A stretch of DNA of 15,040 bases from DSNY01 sp016861185 (lineage in GTDB: Bacteria > Pseudomonadota > Gammaproteobacteria > Burkholderiales > Burkholderiaceae_F): the NCBI GenBank assembly GCA_030263275.1, contig SZOR01000103.1, forward strand, positions 1 to 15,040, given 5' to 3'. The translations under genes were made by a program, and so were the position numbers. The notes under the pieces were generated by a model that saw nothing but the letters and a program-made list of their open reading frames with translations, did not search any database and was not told the DNA's origin. Below, piece by piece: positions 6,365-13,718 of this stretch. Numbering within the stretch: the first letter of the stretch is position 1; every line of letters starts with the position of its first letter.

Positions 6365-7527
6365 TAACGCTGCGGTACCGGCCGTTCGCCGACGGTCACC
6401 GCGATCTCGAGTTCCTTGCCGCCGCGGATCACCTTGACGCGCGCCACGCTGCCGGGCGCGAGCTGGGCGATCTGCGTCAGCATGCGCGGCGTGTCCTGCA
6501 CCGGCTGGTCGTTGATCGACAGCAGGATGTCACCCGGCTCGAGCCCGGCCTTGCCGGCCGGCGCGCTGCGCTGGACGCCGCGCACGATCACGCCGTCCTT
6601 GCGCGGCAGCTTCAGCGCGTCGACCATCTCGGGCGTGATGTCCTCGGGCTCGATCCCGAAGTAGCCGCGCACGACCTTGCCGGTCTTGATCAACTGTTCC
6701 ATCACCTGCGTGATGATCGTGGTCGGGATCGCGAAGCCGATGCCGATCGAGCCGCCCGAGCGCGAGAAGATCGCGGTGTTGATGCCGACCAGGTTGCCTT
6801 GCGTGTCGACCAGTGCCCCGCCCGAGTTGCCCTGGTTGATCGCCGCGTCGGTCTGGATGTAGCTCTCGTACCGGCTTAGATCGAGCCCCGTGCGGCCGAG
6901 CGCCGAAACGATGCCCATCGTTACGGTCTGCCCGACGTTGAAAGGGTTGCCGATCGCCAGCACGACGTCGCCGACGCGCAGATCCTCCGAGCGGCCGAAC
7001 GTGATCACCGGCAGGTCCGGCGCCTCGATGCGCAGGACCGCGAGATCGGTTTCCGGATCGGCGCCGACCAGCTTCGCCTCGACGCGCCGGCCGTCGCCAA
7101 GCGCGACCAGGATCTCGTCGGCCGCCTGCACGACGTGGTTGTTGGTCAACACGTAGCCGTCGGCCGTGGCGATGACGCCCGAGCCCAGGCTGGTGACGCG
7201 TTCGGCCTGCTGGCGGAAGCGCTCGCCGAAGAAGCGCTCGAAGAACGGATCCTCGCTGTACGGGCCGCGGCGGATTTCCTTGGTCGTGTAGACGCTGACG
7301 ACCGCGGGCATCGCGCGCTGCGCCGCTTCGGCGTACGAGGCCGCCGGCGTGCGCGGCGCGCCTGCGGGCGGCGCGACCTGGCGGATCGAAACCTCGCTCG
7401 ACACGGGCGTGGACAGCACCGCCGGGCCCCGCTTGAGCCACTCCGGCTTGAGCGTTGTGACGATGAACAGCAGGGCGAGCCCGACCGTCGTCGCCTGTGC
7501 GAAGAGGAGCCAGAGACGGCGCAGCAT
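6364..7527 (-). CDS. Membrane-anchored S1C serine protease with one PDZ domain (DegS-like)
   Basis: A trimeric trypsin-like envelope protease of the HtrA group, acting in the periplasm on misfolded or regulatory proteins. The product is 387 residues. One uncleaved-looking N-terminal membrane segment (about 5-25) is followed by a linker and the protease domain, with His131 in TNNHVV, Asp161 in DPETDLAVL and Ser235 in GNSGGALV. The oxyanion and substrate region IQTDAAINQGNSGG and the turn GIGFAIP are complete. A single PDZ domain follows (about 288-380, RGYFGIEPEDI to VTVGERP). One PDZ plus an anchor matches DegS or AlgW more than DegP or MucD, but no rseA or rpoE lies nearby, so a sigma-E role is only a guess. 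No strong Shine-Dalgarno precedes ATG 7527. The TAG stop lies at the edge of the MITE-like element. Confidence 0.9.
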   Translation of the reverse strand: MLRRLWLLFAQATTVGLALLFIVTTLKPEWLKRGPAVLSTPVSSEVSIRQVAPPAGAPRTPAASYAEAAQRAMPAVVSVYTTKEIRRGPYSEDPFFERFFGERFRQQAERVTSLGSGVIATADGYVLTNNHVVQAADEILVALGDGRRVEAKLVGADPETDLAVLRIEAPDLPVITFGRSEDLRVGDVVLAIGNPFNVGQTVTMGIVSALGRTGLDLSRYESYIQTDAAINQGNSGGALVDTQGNLVGINTAIFSRSGGSIGIGFAIPTTIITQVMEQLIKTGKVVRGYFGIEPEDITPEMVDALKLPRKDGVIVRGVQRSAPAGKAGLEPGDILLSINDQPVQDTPRMLTQIAQLAPGSVARVKVIRGGKELEIAVTVGERPVPQR

Positions 7528-7596
7528 GCGGAAGCGGGCGGCAGCGGGAAGAGGGGCGCAGATTCTAAGCCGCCGCCGCGCTCGACTGGCGGACGC

Positions 7597-7623
7597 AAAA
7601 AAACGGGGCGCCGCAGCGCCCCG
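7597..7623 (-). terminator. Intrinsic terminator of mscL
   Basis: On the minus strand an 8-bp GC stem (7616-7623 with 7604-7611, loop of four bases) is followed directly by seven T residues (complement of the A-run 7597-7603). It lies 18 bp beyond the mscL stop. It should separate mscL from the protease gene, whose start is about 70 bp further along, so that gene needs its own promoter in 7528-7596. Confidence 0.88.
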
Positions 7624-7641
7624 GGGCAGACCGCGCCGGCG

Positions 7642-8061
7642 CTACTTCTTCAGCGCGTCGCGGATCTCGCGCAGCAGGACCACGTCTTCCGGCGGCGCCG
7701 CCGGCGCGGGCGGCGGCGCTTCGCGCTTGAGCCTGTTCATCGCCTTGACCATCCAGAAGATGATGAAGGCGAGGATCGCGAAGTTGATCACGATGGTTGC
7801 GAAGCTGCCCCAGGCCAGCACCGTGCCGACCTTCTGAGCCTCGATCAGCGACGCGCCCGGCGGAACGTTGCCCGCGAGCACCCAGTACTGGTTGGAGAAG
7901 TCGACCTGCCCGCGCATGAGGAAGCTCACGATCGGCATGATCACGTCCTTGACCGCCGAATCGACGATCTTGCCGAAGGCCGCGCCGATGATCACGCCGA
8001 CGGCGAGATCCATCACGTTGCCCTTTAGCGCGAATTCCCGAAACTCCTTGAGCATGCTCAT
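7642..8061 (-). CDS. mscL: Large-conductance mechanosensitive channel MscL
   Basis: MscL is a homopentameric inner-membrane pore that opens under high membrane tension and releases solutes on osmotic downshock. The product is 139 residues, the usual size. The N-terminal amphipathic helix MSMLKEFREFALKGNVMDLAVGVIIG leads into the pore-lining first membrane helix with small residues (AVGVIIGAAFGKIVDS). A periplasmic loop (about 50-75, FSNQYWVLAGNV) and a second helix (FATIVINFAILAFIIFWMVKAMN) follow. A proline/alanine linker leads to the C-terminal bundle helix EDVVLLREIRDALKK. The Shine-Dalgarno GGGGGAA lies six bases before ATG 8061. It is a single-gene unit with its own terminator, divergent from petA. 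Confidence 0.96.
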   Translation of the reverse strand: MSMLKEFREFALKGNVMDLAVGVIIGAAFGKIVDSAVKDVIMPIVSFLMRGQVDFSNQYWVLAGNVPPGASLIEAQKVGTVLAWGSFATIVINFAILAFIIFWMVKAMNRLKREAPPPAPAAPPEDVVLLREIRDALKK

Positions 8062-8322
8062 CGACGTTCCCCCGGTTGTTGGTCGCTTCTGACGGACGGC
8101 GCGGCCATTCTAGGGGTCCACCGGGAGGGCTGGACGGCGGCGCGATCGCGCATGCGGGTGAGGCGCCGAATGTGCGGCGCCGGGCCGCGGCGCGCCGTCT
8201 GTGACGAGGCGCGCAGTCGGCTCGACCGCATGCAGTAAAATCGCGCGCTGCCGCGCAGCTCAGGCGCAGCTCAGCGCCGCTGCCGCGTTCCGATTCCGAT
8301 CCGATCCCAGGGAAGCTCCCCA
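8062..8322. promoter_or_regulatory. Divergent mscL / petA promoter region
   Basis: These 261 bp lie between two divergent starts and must carry promoters for both. A candidate -10 for mscL is TAGAAT on the minus strand (complement of 8107-8112), and one for petA is TAAAAT at 8236-8241; neither has a convincing -35 at the right distance. An 11-base unit GCGCAGCTCAG is tandemly duplicated at 8253-8263 and 8264-8274, in the likely petA leader. AGGGA about nine bases before 8323 serves as the petA ribosome binding site. No operator can be assigned. Confidence 0.45.
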
Positions 8323-8928
8323 ATGTCCACCCCCACAGCAGCCGCCGATGCGGCCGACGGCGAACGCCGCACCGCGGTGATCGCGACGTGCGTCGTCGGC
8401 GGCGCCGGTGCCGTCGGCGCGGTCGTTCCTTTCGTCGGCTCGTTCGCGCCTTCCGAAAGGGCGAAGGCCGCGGGCGCGCCGGTCGAAGTCGATCTGTCGA
8501 CGATCGCGCCGGGCGAGATGAAGACCGTCGAGTGGCGCGGCAAGCCCGTTTGGATCCTGCACCGCACGCCGGAGATGATCGAAGCGGTCAAGAAGACCGA
8601 GGACCGGCTGGCCGATCCGAACTCCGAGCGCACGGCGTATCCGACGCCGCCCTACGCGAAGAACCAGTTGCGCTCGATCAAGCCCGAGTACTTCATCGCG
8701 GTGGGCATCTGCTCGCACCTGGGCTGCTCGCCGGTCGGGCCGAAGGCGCCGAACACCGATGCGGCGCTCGGACCGGACGCGGGCTTCCTGTGCCCCTGCC
8801 ACGGCTCGACTTTCGACCTGGCCGGCCGCGTGTTCAAGAACAAGCCCGCGCCGGACAACCTCGAGGTGCCGCCGCACAAGTACCTGTCGGACGCCGTCGT
8901 GCTGATCGGCGACGACGCCCAAGCCTGA
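8323..8928 (+). CDS. petA: Ubiquinol-cytochrome c reductase Rieske iron-sulfur subunit
   Basis: The Rieske subunit takes the first electron from ubiquinol at the Qo site of the bc1 complex and passes it to cytochrome c1. The product is 201 residues. The N-terminal ERRTAVIATCVVGG, with Arg15-Arg16 and a hydrophobic helix to about residue 38, is a twin-arginine signal-anchor of the kind that sends Rieske proteins through TatABC, encoded in this same window. The cluster boxes are CSHLGC (130-135) and CPCHGS (157-162). Cys130, His132, Cys157 and His160 would bind the 2Fe-2S centre, and Cys135 with Cys159 would form the disulfide. The two boxes are separated by a 21-residue insert-like loop, as in other bacterial forms. 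It is the first gene of petABC, 20 bp before petB. Confidence 0.96.
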   Translation: MSTPTAAADAADGERRTAVIATCVVGGAGAVGAVVPFVGSFAPSERAKAAGAPVEVDLSTIAPGEMKTVEWRGKPVWILHRTPEMIEAVKKTEDRLADPNSERTAYPTPPYAKNQLRSIKPEYFIAVGICSHLGCSPVGPKAPNTDAALGPDAGFLCPCHGSTFDLAGRVFKNKPAPDNLEVPPHKYLSDAVVLIGDDAQA

Positions 8929-8948
8929 ACGCCGCGCCGGGACGAACG

Positions 8949-10346
8949 ATGGCTCTGCACAAGACCGAATACAAAGGCCTGCTCGGCTGGATCGATGCGC
9001 GTATGCCGACGCTGATGTCGGAATACAAGAAGCACATGTCGGAGTACTACGCGCCGAAGAACTTCGACTTCTGGTACTTCTTCGGCAGCTTCGCGCTCGT
9101 GGTGCTCGTGATCCAGATCGTCACCGGCATCTTCCTGGTGATGCACTACAAGCCCGACGCGCGCTTCGCGTTCGAATCGGTCGAATACATCATGCGCGAC
9201 GTGCCGGGCGGCTGGTTCATCCGCTACATGCACTCGACGGGCGCCTCGTTCTTCTTCATCGTCGTGTACCTGCACATGTTCCGCGGGCTGCTGTACGGCA
9301 GCTACCGCAAGCCGCGCGAGCTGGTGTGGATCTTCGGCTGCCTGATCTTCCTGTGCCTGATGGGCGAGGCCTTTTTCGGCTACCTGCTGCCGTGGGGCCA
9401 GATGAGCTACTGGGGCGCGCAGGTGATCGTCAACCTGTTCTCGGCGATCCCGCTGATCGGCCCCGACCTGTCGGTCTGGATCCGTGGCGACTACGTCGTC
9501 AGCGACGCGACGCTGAACCGCTTCTTCGCCTTCCATGTGATCGCGATCCCGCTGGTGCTGCTCGGGCTGGTCGTCGCGCACATCCTCGCGCTGCACGACG
9601 TGGGCTCGAACAATCCCGACGGCATTGAGATCAAGGACCGCAAGGGTCCCGACGGCAAACCGCTCGACGGCATCCCGTTCCATCCGTACTACACGGTGCA
9701 CGACGTCTTCGGGCTGGCGATCTTCCTGATGGCGTTCTTCGCGGTCGTGTTCTTCGCGCCGGAGATGGGCGGCTACTTCCTCGAGTGGAACAACTTCATC
9801 CCGGCCGACCCGCTCGTGACGCCGTCGCACATCGCGCCCGTGTGGTACTTCACGCCCTTTTATTCGATCCTGCGCGCGACGACCAGCGACTTCATGTGGG
9901 TGCTCGCCGCCGGCACGGTCGCGTACGCGGCGCTGATCTACTTCGCGCTGCCGCGCGGGCAGTGGCGCTACGCAACGCTCGCGGTGACGCTGGTCCTGCT
10001 CGTGCTGATGCTGCCGAAGAGCCCGGTTGCGCTCGATCCGAAGTTCTGGGGCGTGGTGCTGATGGGCGTGTCGGTGCTGATCTTCTTCGCGCTGCCGTGG
10101 ATCGACCGCTCGCCGGTGAAGTCGATGCGCTACCGGCCCAGCTGGCACTTCTGGCTGCTGATCGGATTCGTCGTCGTGTTCCTCGTGCTCGGCTACCTCG
10201 GCACGCAGCCGCCCGAGCCGACGCTGACCTACATCGCGCAGCTCGGCACGCTGCTGTATTTCGCCTTCTTCTTCCTGATGCCCTGGTGGAGCCGGACGGG
10301 CGAGTTCAAACCGGTGCCCGAGCGCGTGACCTTCGCGGCGCACTGA
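8949..10346 (+). CDS. petB: Ubiquinol-cytochrome c reductase cytochrome b subunit
   Basis: Cytochrome b is the membrane core of bc1, with haems bL and bH and the Qo and Qi quinone sites. The product is 465 residues with both N- and C-terminal domains in one chain, so it is the undivided bc1 type, not the split b6/subunit IV form. The haem ligands are His95 and His109 in one helix and His196 and His211 in another. The second pair is 15 residues apart rather than the 14 of mitochondrial cytochrome b. The Qo motif reads PVWY (297-300) instead of the common PEWY. A loop after HDVGSNNPDG (IKDRKGPDGKPLDG) is an insertion relative to mitochondrial forms. The C-terminus continues through extra helices to EFKPVPERVTFAAH. 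The start is ATG 8949; petC follows after 11 bp. Confidence 0.96.
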   Translation: MALHKTEYKGLLGWIDARMPTLMSEYKKHMSEYYAPKNFDFWYFFGSFALVVLVIQIVTGIFLVMHYKPDARFAFESVEYIMRDVPGGWFIRYMHSTGASFFFIVVYLHMFRGLLYGSYRKPRELVWIFGCLIFLCLMGEAFFGYLLPWGQMSYWGAQVIVNLFSAIPLIGPDLSVWIRGDYVVSDATLNRFFAFHVIAIPLVLLGLVVAHILALHDVGSNNPDGIEIKDRKGPDGKPLDGIPFHPYYTVHDVFGLAIFLMAFFAVVFFAPEMGGYFLEWNNFIPADPLVTPSHIAPVWYFTPFYSILRATTSDFMWVLAAGTVAYAALIYFALPRGQWRYATLAVTLVLLVLMLPKSPVALDPKFWGVVLMGVSVLIFFALPWIDRSPVKSMRYRPSWHFWLLIGFVVVFLVLGYLGTQPPEPTLTYIAQLGTLLYFAFFFLMPWWSRTGEFKPVPERVTFAAH

Positions 10347-10357
10347 GGAGAACAACA

Positions 10358-11182
10358 ATGAAAAGACTCATCGCCGCATTTGCGCTCGCTTTCGCCGCCG
10401 GCAGCGCCTTCGGCGCCGGCGCCGGCCTGCCTCTGGACAAGTGGCCCGACCGCTCGAAGGACGTCGCAGCGCTGCAGAACGGCGCGCGCCTCTTCGCGAA
10501 CTACTGCCTCGGCTGCCACAGCGCGAACCTGATGCGCTGGAACCGGCTCAAGGACATCGAGCTCGACGACAAGCAGATCAAGGACTTCCTGATCTTCGGT
10601 CCGCAGAAGGTCGGCGATGCGATGGCGATCGCGATGAACCCGAAGGACGCGAAGGCCTGGTTCGGCAAGACGCCGCCGGATCTGTCGGTGATCGCGCGCG
10701 CGCGCACCTCGTTCGACTTTACGGGCGCGGACTATCTGTACACGCTGCTGCGCGGCTACTACCGCGACGCGACCGCGCCGACCGGCTGGAACAACGTCGT
10801 CTACCCGTACATCGGCATGCCGCACGTGCTGTGGGAACTGCAGGGGCCGCGCGAAGTGACGATCGAGCGCACCGCGCACGCGGTCAAGGGACTGGTCCGG
10901 ACGGCGACGACGATCGACGCCGAGGGCCGCGCGACGGTGACCTCGATCCCGGTGGCGGGACAGGCCGAGGAGGGCATGACGGTCTCGTTCAAGCCGCTGG
11001 CGCCCCAGCTCGCGCGCCAGTACGACTCCGACATCGCCGATCTGGTCGCATACCTCGTGTTCATGACCGAACCGGTCCGCACTGACCGTGTCCGCATCGG
11101 CGTGTGGGTGCTGCTGTTCCTGGCGCTGTTCACGGTCGTCGCATGGCGGTTGAACGCGGTGTACTGGAAGGATGTGAAGTAG
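10358..11182 (+). CDS. petC: Ubiquinol-cytochrome c reductase cytochrome c1
   Basis: Cytochrome c1 accepts electrons from the Rieske centre and hands them to soluble or membrane cytochrome c on the periplasmic side. The product is 274 residues. A signal peptide (MKRLIAAFALAFAAGSAFGAG, about 1-20) predicts Sec export. One haem site is present, CLGCH (50-54), with His54 as proximal ligand and Met154 in IGMPHVLWE as the likely distal ligand. A C-terminal anchor helix (IGVWVLLFLALFTVVAW) precedes a short basic tail ending YWKDVK. AGGAG lies about eight bases before ATG 10358, the strongest Shine-Dalgarno in the operon. It is the last pet gene and is followed by a hairpin-rich gap before sspA. Confidence 0.96.
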   Translation: MKRLIAAFALAFAAGSAFGAGAGLPLDKWPDRSKDVAALQNGARLFANYCLGCHSANLMRWNRLKDIELDDKQIKDFLIFGPQKVGDAMAIAMNPKDAKAWFGKTPPDLSVIARARTSFDFTGADYLYTLLRGYYRDATAPTGWNNVVYPYIGMPHVLWELQGPREVTIERTAHAVKGLVRTATTIDAEGRATVTSIPVAGQAEEGMTVSFKPLAPQLARQYDSDIADLVAYLVFMTEPVRTDRVRIGVWVLLFLALFTVVAWRLNAVYWKDVK

Positions 11183-11186
11183 ACGT

Positions 11187-11268
11187 GCGGGCGCGGCGCG
11201 CCCGCGGCACCAGCCCGCGCCGTACGGCGCGGTCATTCGTTTTCGAGGGCGGGCGCGGCTCGCCCTCG
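11187..11268 (+). terminator. Three consecutive hairpins between petC and sspA
   Basis: There are three GC-rich stems within 82 bp: 8 bp at 11187-11194 with 11198-11205; an 18-base perfect palindrome at 11215-11232 followed by TCATTCGTTTT; and 8 bp at 11244-11251 with 11261-11268. The second has the best tail for intrinsic termination. Together they probably reduce or end transcription from petABC before sspA. I see no clear separate sspA promoter, so partial readthrough is possible. Confidence 0.5.
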
Positions 11269-11291
11269 TCGGTTTCCAGAGGTACAGAACG

Positions 11292-11894
11292 ATGATGGTT
11301 CTTTATTCCGGTACCACTTGCCCGTTCTCGCAGCGCTGCCGCTTCGTGCTGTTCGAAAAGGGTATGGACTTCGAGATCAAGGACGTCGATCTCTTCAACA
11401 AGCCCGAAGACATCAACGTGATGAACCCGTACGGCCAGGTGCCGATCCTGGTCGAACGCGACCTGATCCTGTACGAGTCGAACATCATCAACGAGTACAT
11501 CGACGAGCGTTTTCCGCATCCGCAACTGATGCCGGCCGATCCGGTGATGCGCGCGCGCGCGCGGCTGTTCCTGTTCAACTTCGAGCGCGAGCTGTTCGTG
11601 CACGTGCAGACGCTGGAGAACAGCAACAAGCAGCCGGCGATCGACAAGGCCAAGCTGGTCATCCGCGACCGCCTGACGCAGCTCGCGCCGATCCTGCTGA
11701 AGAACAAGTTCATGCTCGGCGACGACTTCTCGATGCTCGACGTGGCGATTGCGCCGCTGCTGTGGCGACTCGACCACTACGGCATCGACCTGCCGAAGAG
11801 CGCCGCGCCGCTGATGAAGTACGCCGAACGCATCTTCAGCCGTCCCGCCTACATCGAGGCGCTGACGCCTTCCGAGAAGGTGATGCGGCGGTAG
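11292..11894 (+). CDS. sspA: Stringent starvation protein A (GST-fold RNA polymerase partner)
   Basis: SspA has a glutathione-S-transferase fold without the usual enzyme activity; it binds RNA polymerase and adjusts transcription in starvation and acid stress. The product is 200 residues, typical length. The thioredoxin-like half starts MVLYSGTTCPFSQRCRFVLFEKGMDFE, and the segment VPILVERDLILYESNIINEYIDERFPHPQLMP is close to characterised SspA. It includes the Pro-His-Pro surface patch (75-77) needed for function in E. coli. The CPFSQRC pair (10 and 16) is a feature of the betaproteobacterial form, absent from E. coli. The start can be ATG 11292 or 11295, both after AGAGG. sspB lies 61 bp downstream. 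Confidence 0.94.
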   Translation: MMVLYSGTTCPFSQRCRFVLFEKGMDFEIKDVDLFNKPEDINVMNPYGQVPILVERDLILYESNIINEYIDERFPHPQLMPADPVMRARARLFLFNFERELFVHVQTLENSNKQPAIDKAKLVIRDRLTQLAPILLKNKFMLGDDFSMLDVAIAPLLWRLDHYGIDLPKSAAPLMKYAERIFSRPAYIEALTPSEKVMRR

Positions 11895-11955
11895 GATCGG
11901 ATTGCGGATTGCGCCGAACGGACTACGCTTCTGCCGACGCCGACGCCCCTGCAAC

Positions 11956-12453
11956 ATGCCCGAGCCTTCGACCAAGCCCTACCTGATCCGCGCGATCTAC
12001 GACTGGTGTACGGACGCGGGGTTCACGCCTTACGTGGCCGTGGCGGTCGACGAGTCCGTGCGCGTGCCGCAGGAGTTCGTCAAGAACGGCGAGATCGTGC
12101 TGAACGTCTCGTCGCTCGCGACCAACCGTTTGAAGATCGACAACGACGCGATCGCCTTCCAGGCGCGCTTCGGCGGCGTGCCGCGCGACGTCTACGTGCC
12201 GATCGCGCGCGTGGTCGCGATCTACGCGCGCGAGAACGGCCAGGGCATGGCCTTCGAGGTCCCGCGCTCGCTGCCTGCCGGCGTCGAAGGTCCGCCCGGC
12301 GTCGAGCCCCGCCCGCAGGAAGCGGCGCCGCGCGAACGCGCGAACCTGGTTCCGGTGGCGACGACGAGCAGCGCCGACGCGGCCGACGCCGGCCAGACCG
12401 AGCCGCCGCCACCGCGGCCCGGCGATCGACCCAAGCTCACGCGCATCAAGTGA
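11956..12453 (+). CDS. sspB: ClpXP protease specificity-enhancing factor SspB
   Basis: SspB is an adaptor that binds the ssrA tag on stalled-translation products and delivers them to ClpXP. The product is 165 residues. The folded domain begins STKPYLIRAIYDWCTDAGFTPYVAVAVD, and the tag-binding half includes GEIVLNVSSLATNRLKIDNDAIAFQARFGG. A flexible Pro/Ala-rich linker (about 105-155) leads to a short basic C-terminal peptide RPKLTRIK (158-165), equivalent to the ClpX-docking tail of E. coli SspB. I take ATG 11956, which gives the family N-terminus; a TTG at 11902 in the same frame would add an arginine-rich extension without family support. It is paired with sspA as in most beta- and gammaproteobacteria. 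Confidence 0.94.
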   Translation: MPEPSTKPYLIRAIYDWCTDAGFTPYVAVAVDESVRVPQEFVKNGEIVLNVSSLATNRLKIDNDAIAFQARFGGVPRDVYVPIARVVAIYARENGQGMAFEVPRSLPAGVEGPPGVEPRPQEAAPRERANLVPVATTSSADAADAGQTEPPPPRPGDRPKLTRIK

Positions 12454-12458
12454 GGCTG

Positions 12459-12485
12459 TTTCGGACGCGCGGGTGCGCACCGAAA
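12459..12485. terminator. Possible shared terminator of sspB and galE
   Basis: A stem with outer arms TTTCGG (12459-12464) and CCGAAA (12480-12485) and an inner GCGC pair, broken by a small bulge, begins six bases after the sspB stop in the convergent sspB/galE gap. A short T- or A-run on each side is part of the stem itself. It could serve both strands; there is no long T-tail. Confidence 0.35.
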
Positions 12486-12543
12486 TAGATAGCCGCGCTC
12501 GTTCGACAGGGACGCTGCACGCCGGTCAACTCGCGCGGCCGGG

Positions 12544-13560
12544 CTAGTCGCGGTATCCGTTCGGGTTGTTCTGTTGCCAGCGCCAGCCGTCGGCGCACGC
12601 CTGGGCGATCGATCGTTCGGCGCGCCAGCCGAGCAGTTCGTGCGCGCGCGACGGGTCGGCCCAGCACGCGGCGACATCGCCCGGCCGGCGCGGCGCGATC
12701 GCGTGGGGTACGCGCCGTCCCGTTGCCTGCTCGAACGCCTGCACCAGTTCGAGCACGCTGGTGCCGCGCCCGGTGCCCAGGTTGATCTCGATGCAGCCGG
12801 TCCTCGTGCCCGCGTATTCGAACGCGCGCAGATGGCCCGCCGCGAGATCGACGACGTGCAGGTAGTCGCGCACGCCGGTACCGTCGGGCGTGGGCCAGTC
12901 CTTGCCGAACACGTTGAGCCGCTCGCGTTTGCCGGCGGCGACCTGCGTGATGAACGGAAACAGGTTGTTCGGGATGTCGTGCGGGTCCTCACCGATCAGG
13001 CCGCTCGGGTGCGCCCCGATCGGATTGAAGTAGCGCAGGCTGACGATCGACCAGCGCGGGTCGGCCGCGGCGAGGTCGCGCAATACCTGCTCGACGGCGA
13101 GTTTCGTCTGACCGTAGGGGTTGGTCGCCGCGAGCGGCGCGTCCTCGCGCAGCGGCAGCTCGCGCGGCACACCGTAGACCGTCGCCGACGAACTGAACAC
13201 CATGCACCTGACGCCGGCGCGCTCCATCGCGGCGAGCAGCGCAAGCGCGCCGCCGACGTTGTTGTCGTAGTACGCGAGCGGCCGCGCGACCGATTCGCCG
13301 ACCGCCTTCAGCGCCGCGAAGTGGATCACGCCGTCAATCCTGTGCCGCGCGAAGATGGAGTCGAGCAGCGCGGCGTCGCGCACGTCGCCTTCGACCTGCG
13401 TCACGCGCCGCCCCGCGATCCGCTCGACGCGGCGCAAGGCCTGCGGCGAGCTGTTGACGTAGTTGTCGATGCAGACGACCTCGTGGCCGGCCTGCAACAA
13501 CTCGACGATCGTGTGCGAGCCGATGTAGCCGGCGCCGCCGGTGATCAGCAGGGTGCTCAT
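12544..13560 (-). CDS. galE: UDP-glucose 4-epimerase GalE
   Basis: GalE interconverts UDP-glucose and UDP-galactose (some members also the N-acetyl forms) using bound NAD, and supplies galactose units for LPS, capsule or exopolysaccharide. The product is 338 residues, the same length as E. coli GalE. The Rossmann motif GGAGYIGSH (8-16) binds NAD. The catalytic set is Ser in SSSATVYG (123-130) with Tyr149 and Lys153 in NPYGQTK. The GVRDYLHVVDLAAGH segment and the C-terminal DPSRAHELLGW region are typical of extended short-chain dehydrogenases. GGGAG lies eight bases before ATG 13560; a longer frame from 13590 lacks support. It stands alone, convergent with sspB, with no other sugar genes here. 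Confidence 0.95.
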   Translation of the reverse strand: MSTLLITGGAGYIGSHTIVELLQAGHEVVCIDNYVNSSPQALRRVERIAGRRVTQVEGDVRDAALLDSIFARHRIDGVIHFAALKAVGESVARPLAYYDNNVGGALALLAAMERAGVRCMVFSSSATVYGVPRELPLREDAPLAATNPYGQTKLAVEQVLRDLAAADPRWSIVSLRYFNPIGAHPSGLIGEDPHDIPNNLFPFITQVAAGKRERLNVFGKDWPTPDGTGVRDYLHVVDLAAGHLRAFEYAGTRTGCIEINLGTGRGTSVLELVQAFEQATGRRVPHAIAPRRPGDVAACWADPSRAHELLGWRAERSIAQACADGWRWQQNNPNGYRD

Positions 13561-13642
13561 TCGGGACGCTCCCGCGTGGATGCGCGCCACCTTACCGCAT
13601 GCGGCGCGCGGCGGTCCGCTAAACTGCGGCCGCTTGCCTCGC

Positions 13643-13718
<76 letters not shown>

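Noticed and set aside
6364..7527. Assigning the protease as true DegS of the sigma-E pathway
   Set aside because: Domain layout fits DegS, but no rseA, rpoE or mucA-like neighbour is present, so I keep only a family-level call.
11902..11955. A longer sspB start at TTG 11902
   Set aside because: The added residues are arginine-rich and unlike SspB; the family N-terminus fits ATG 11956.
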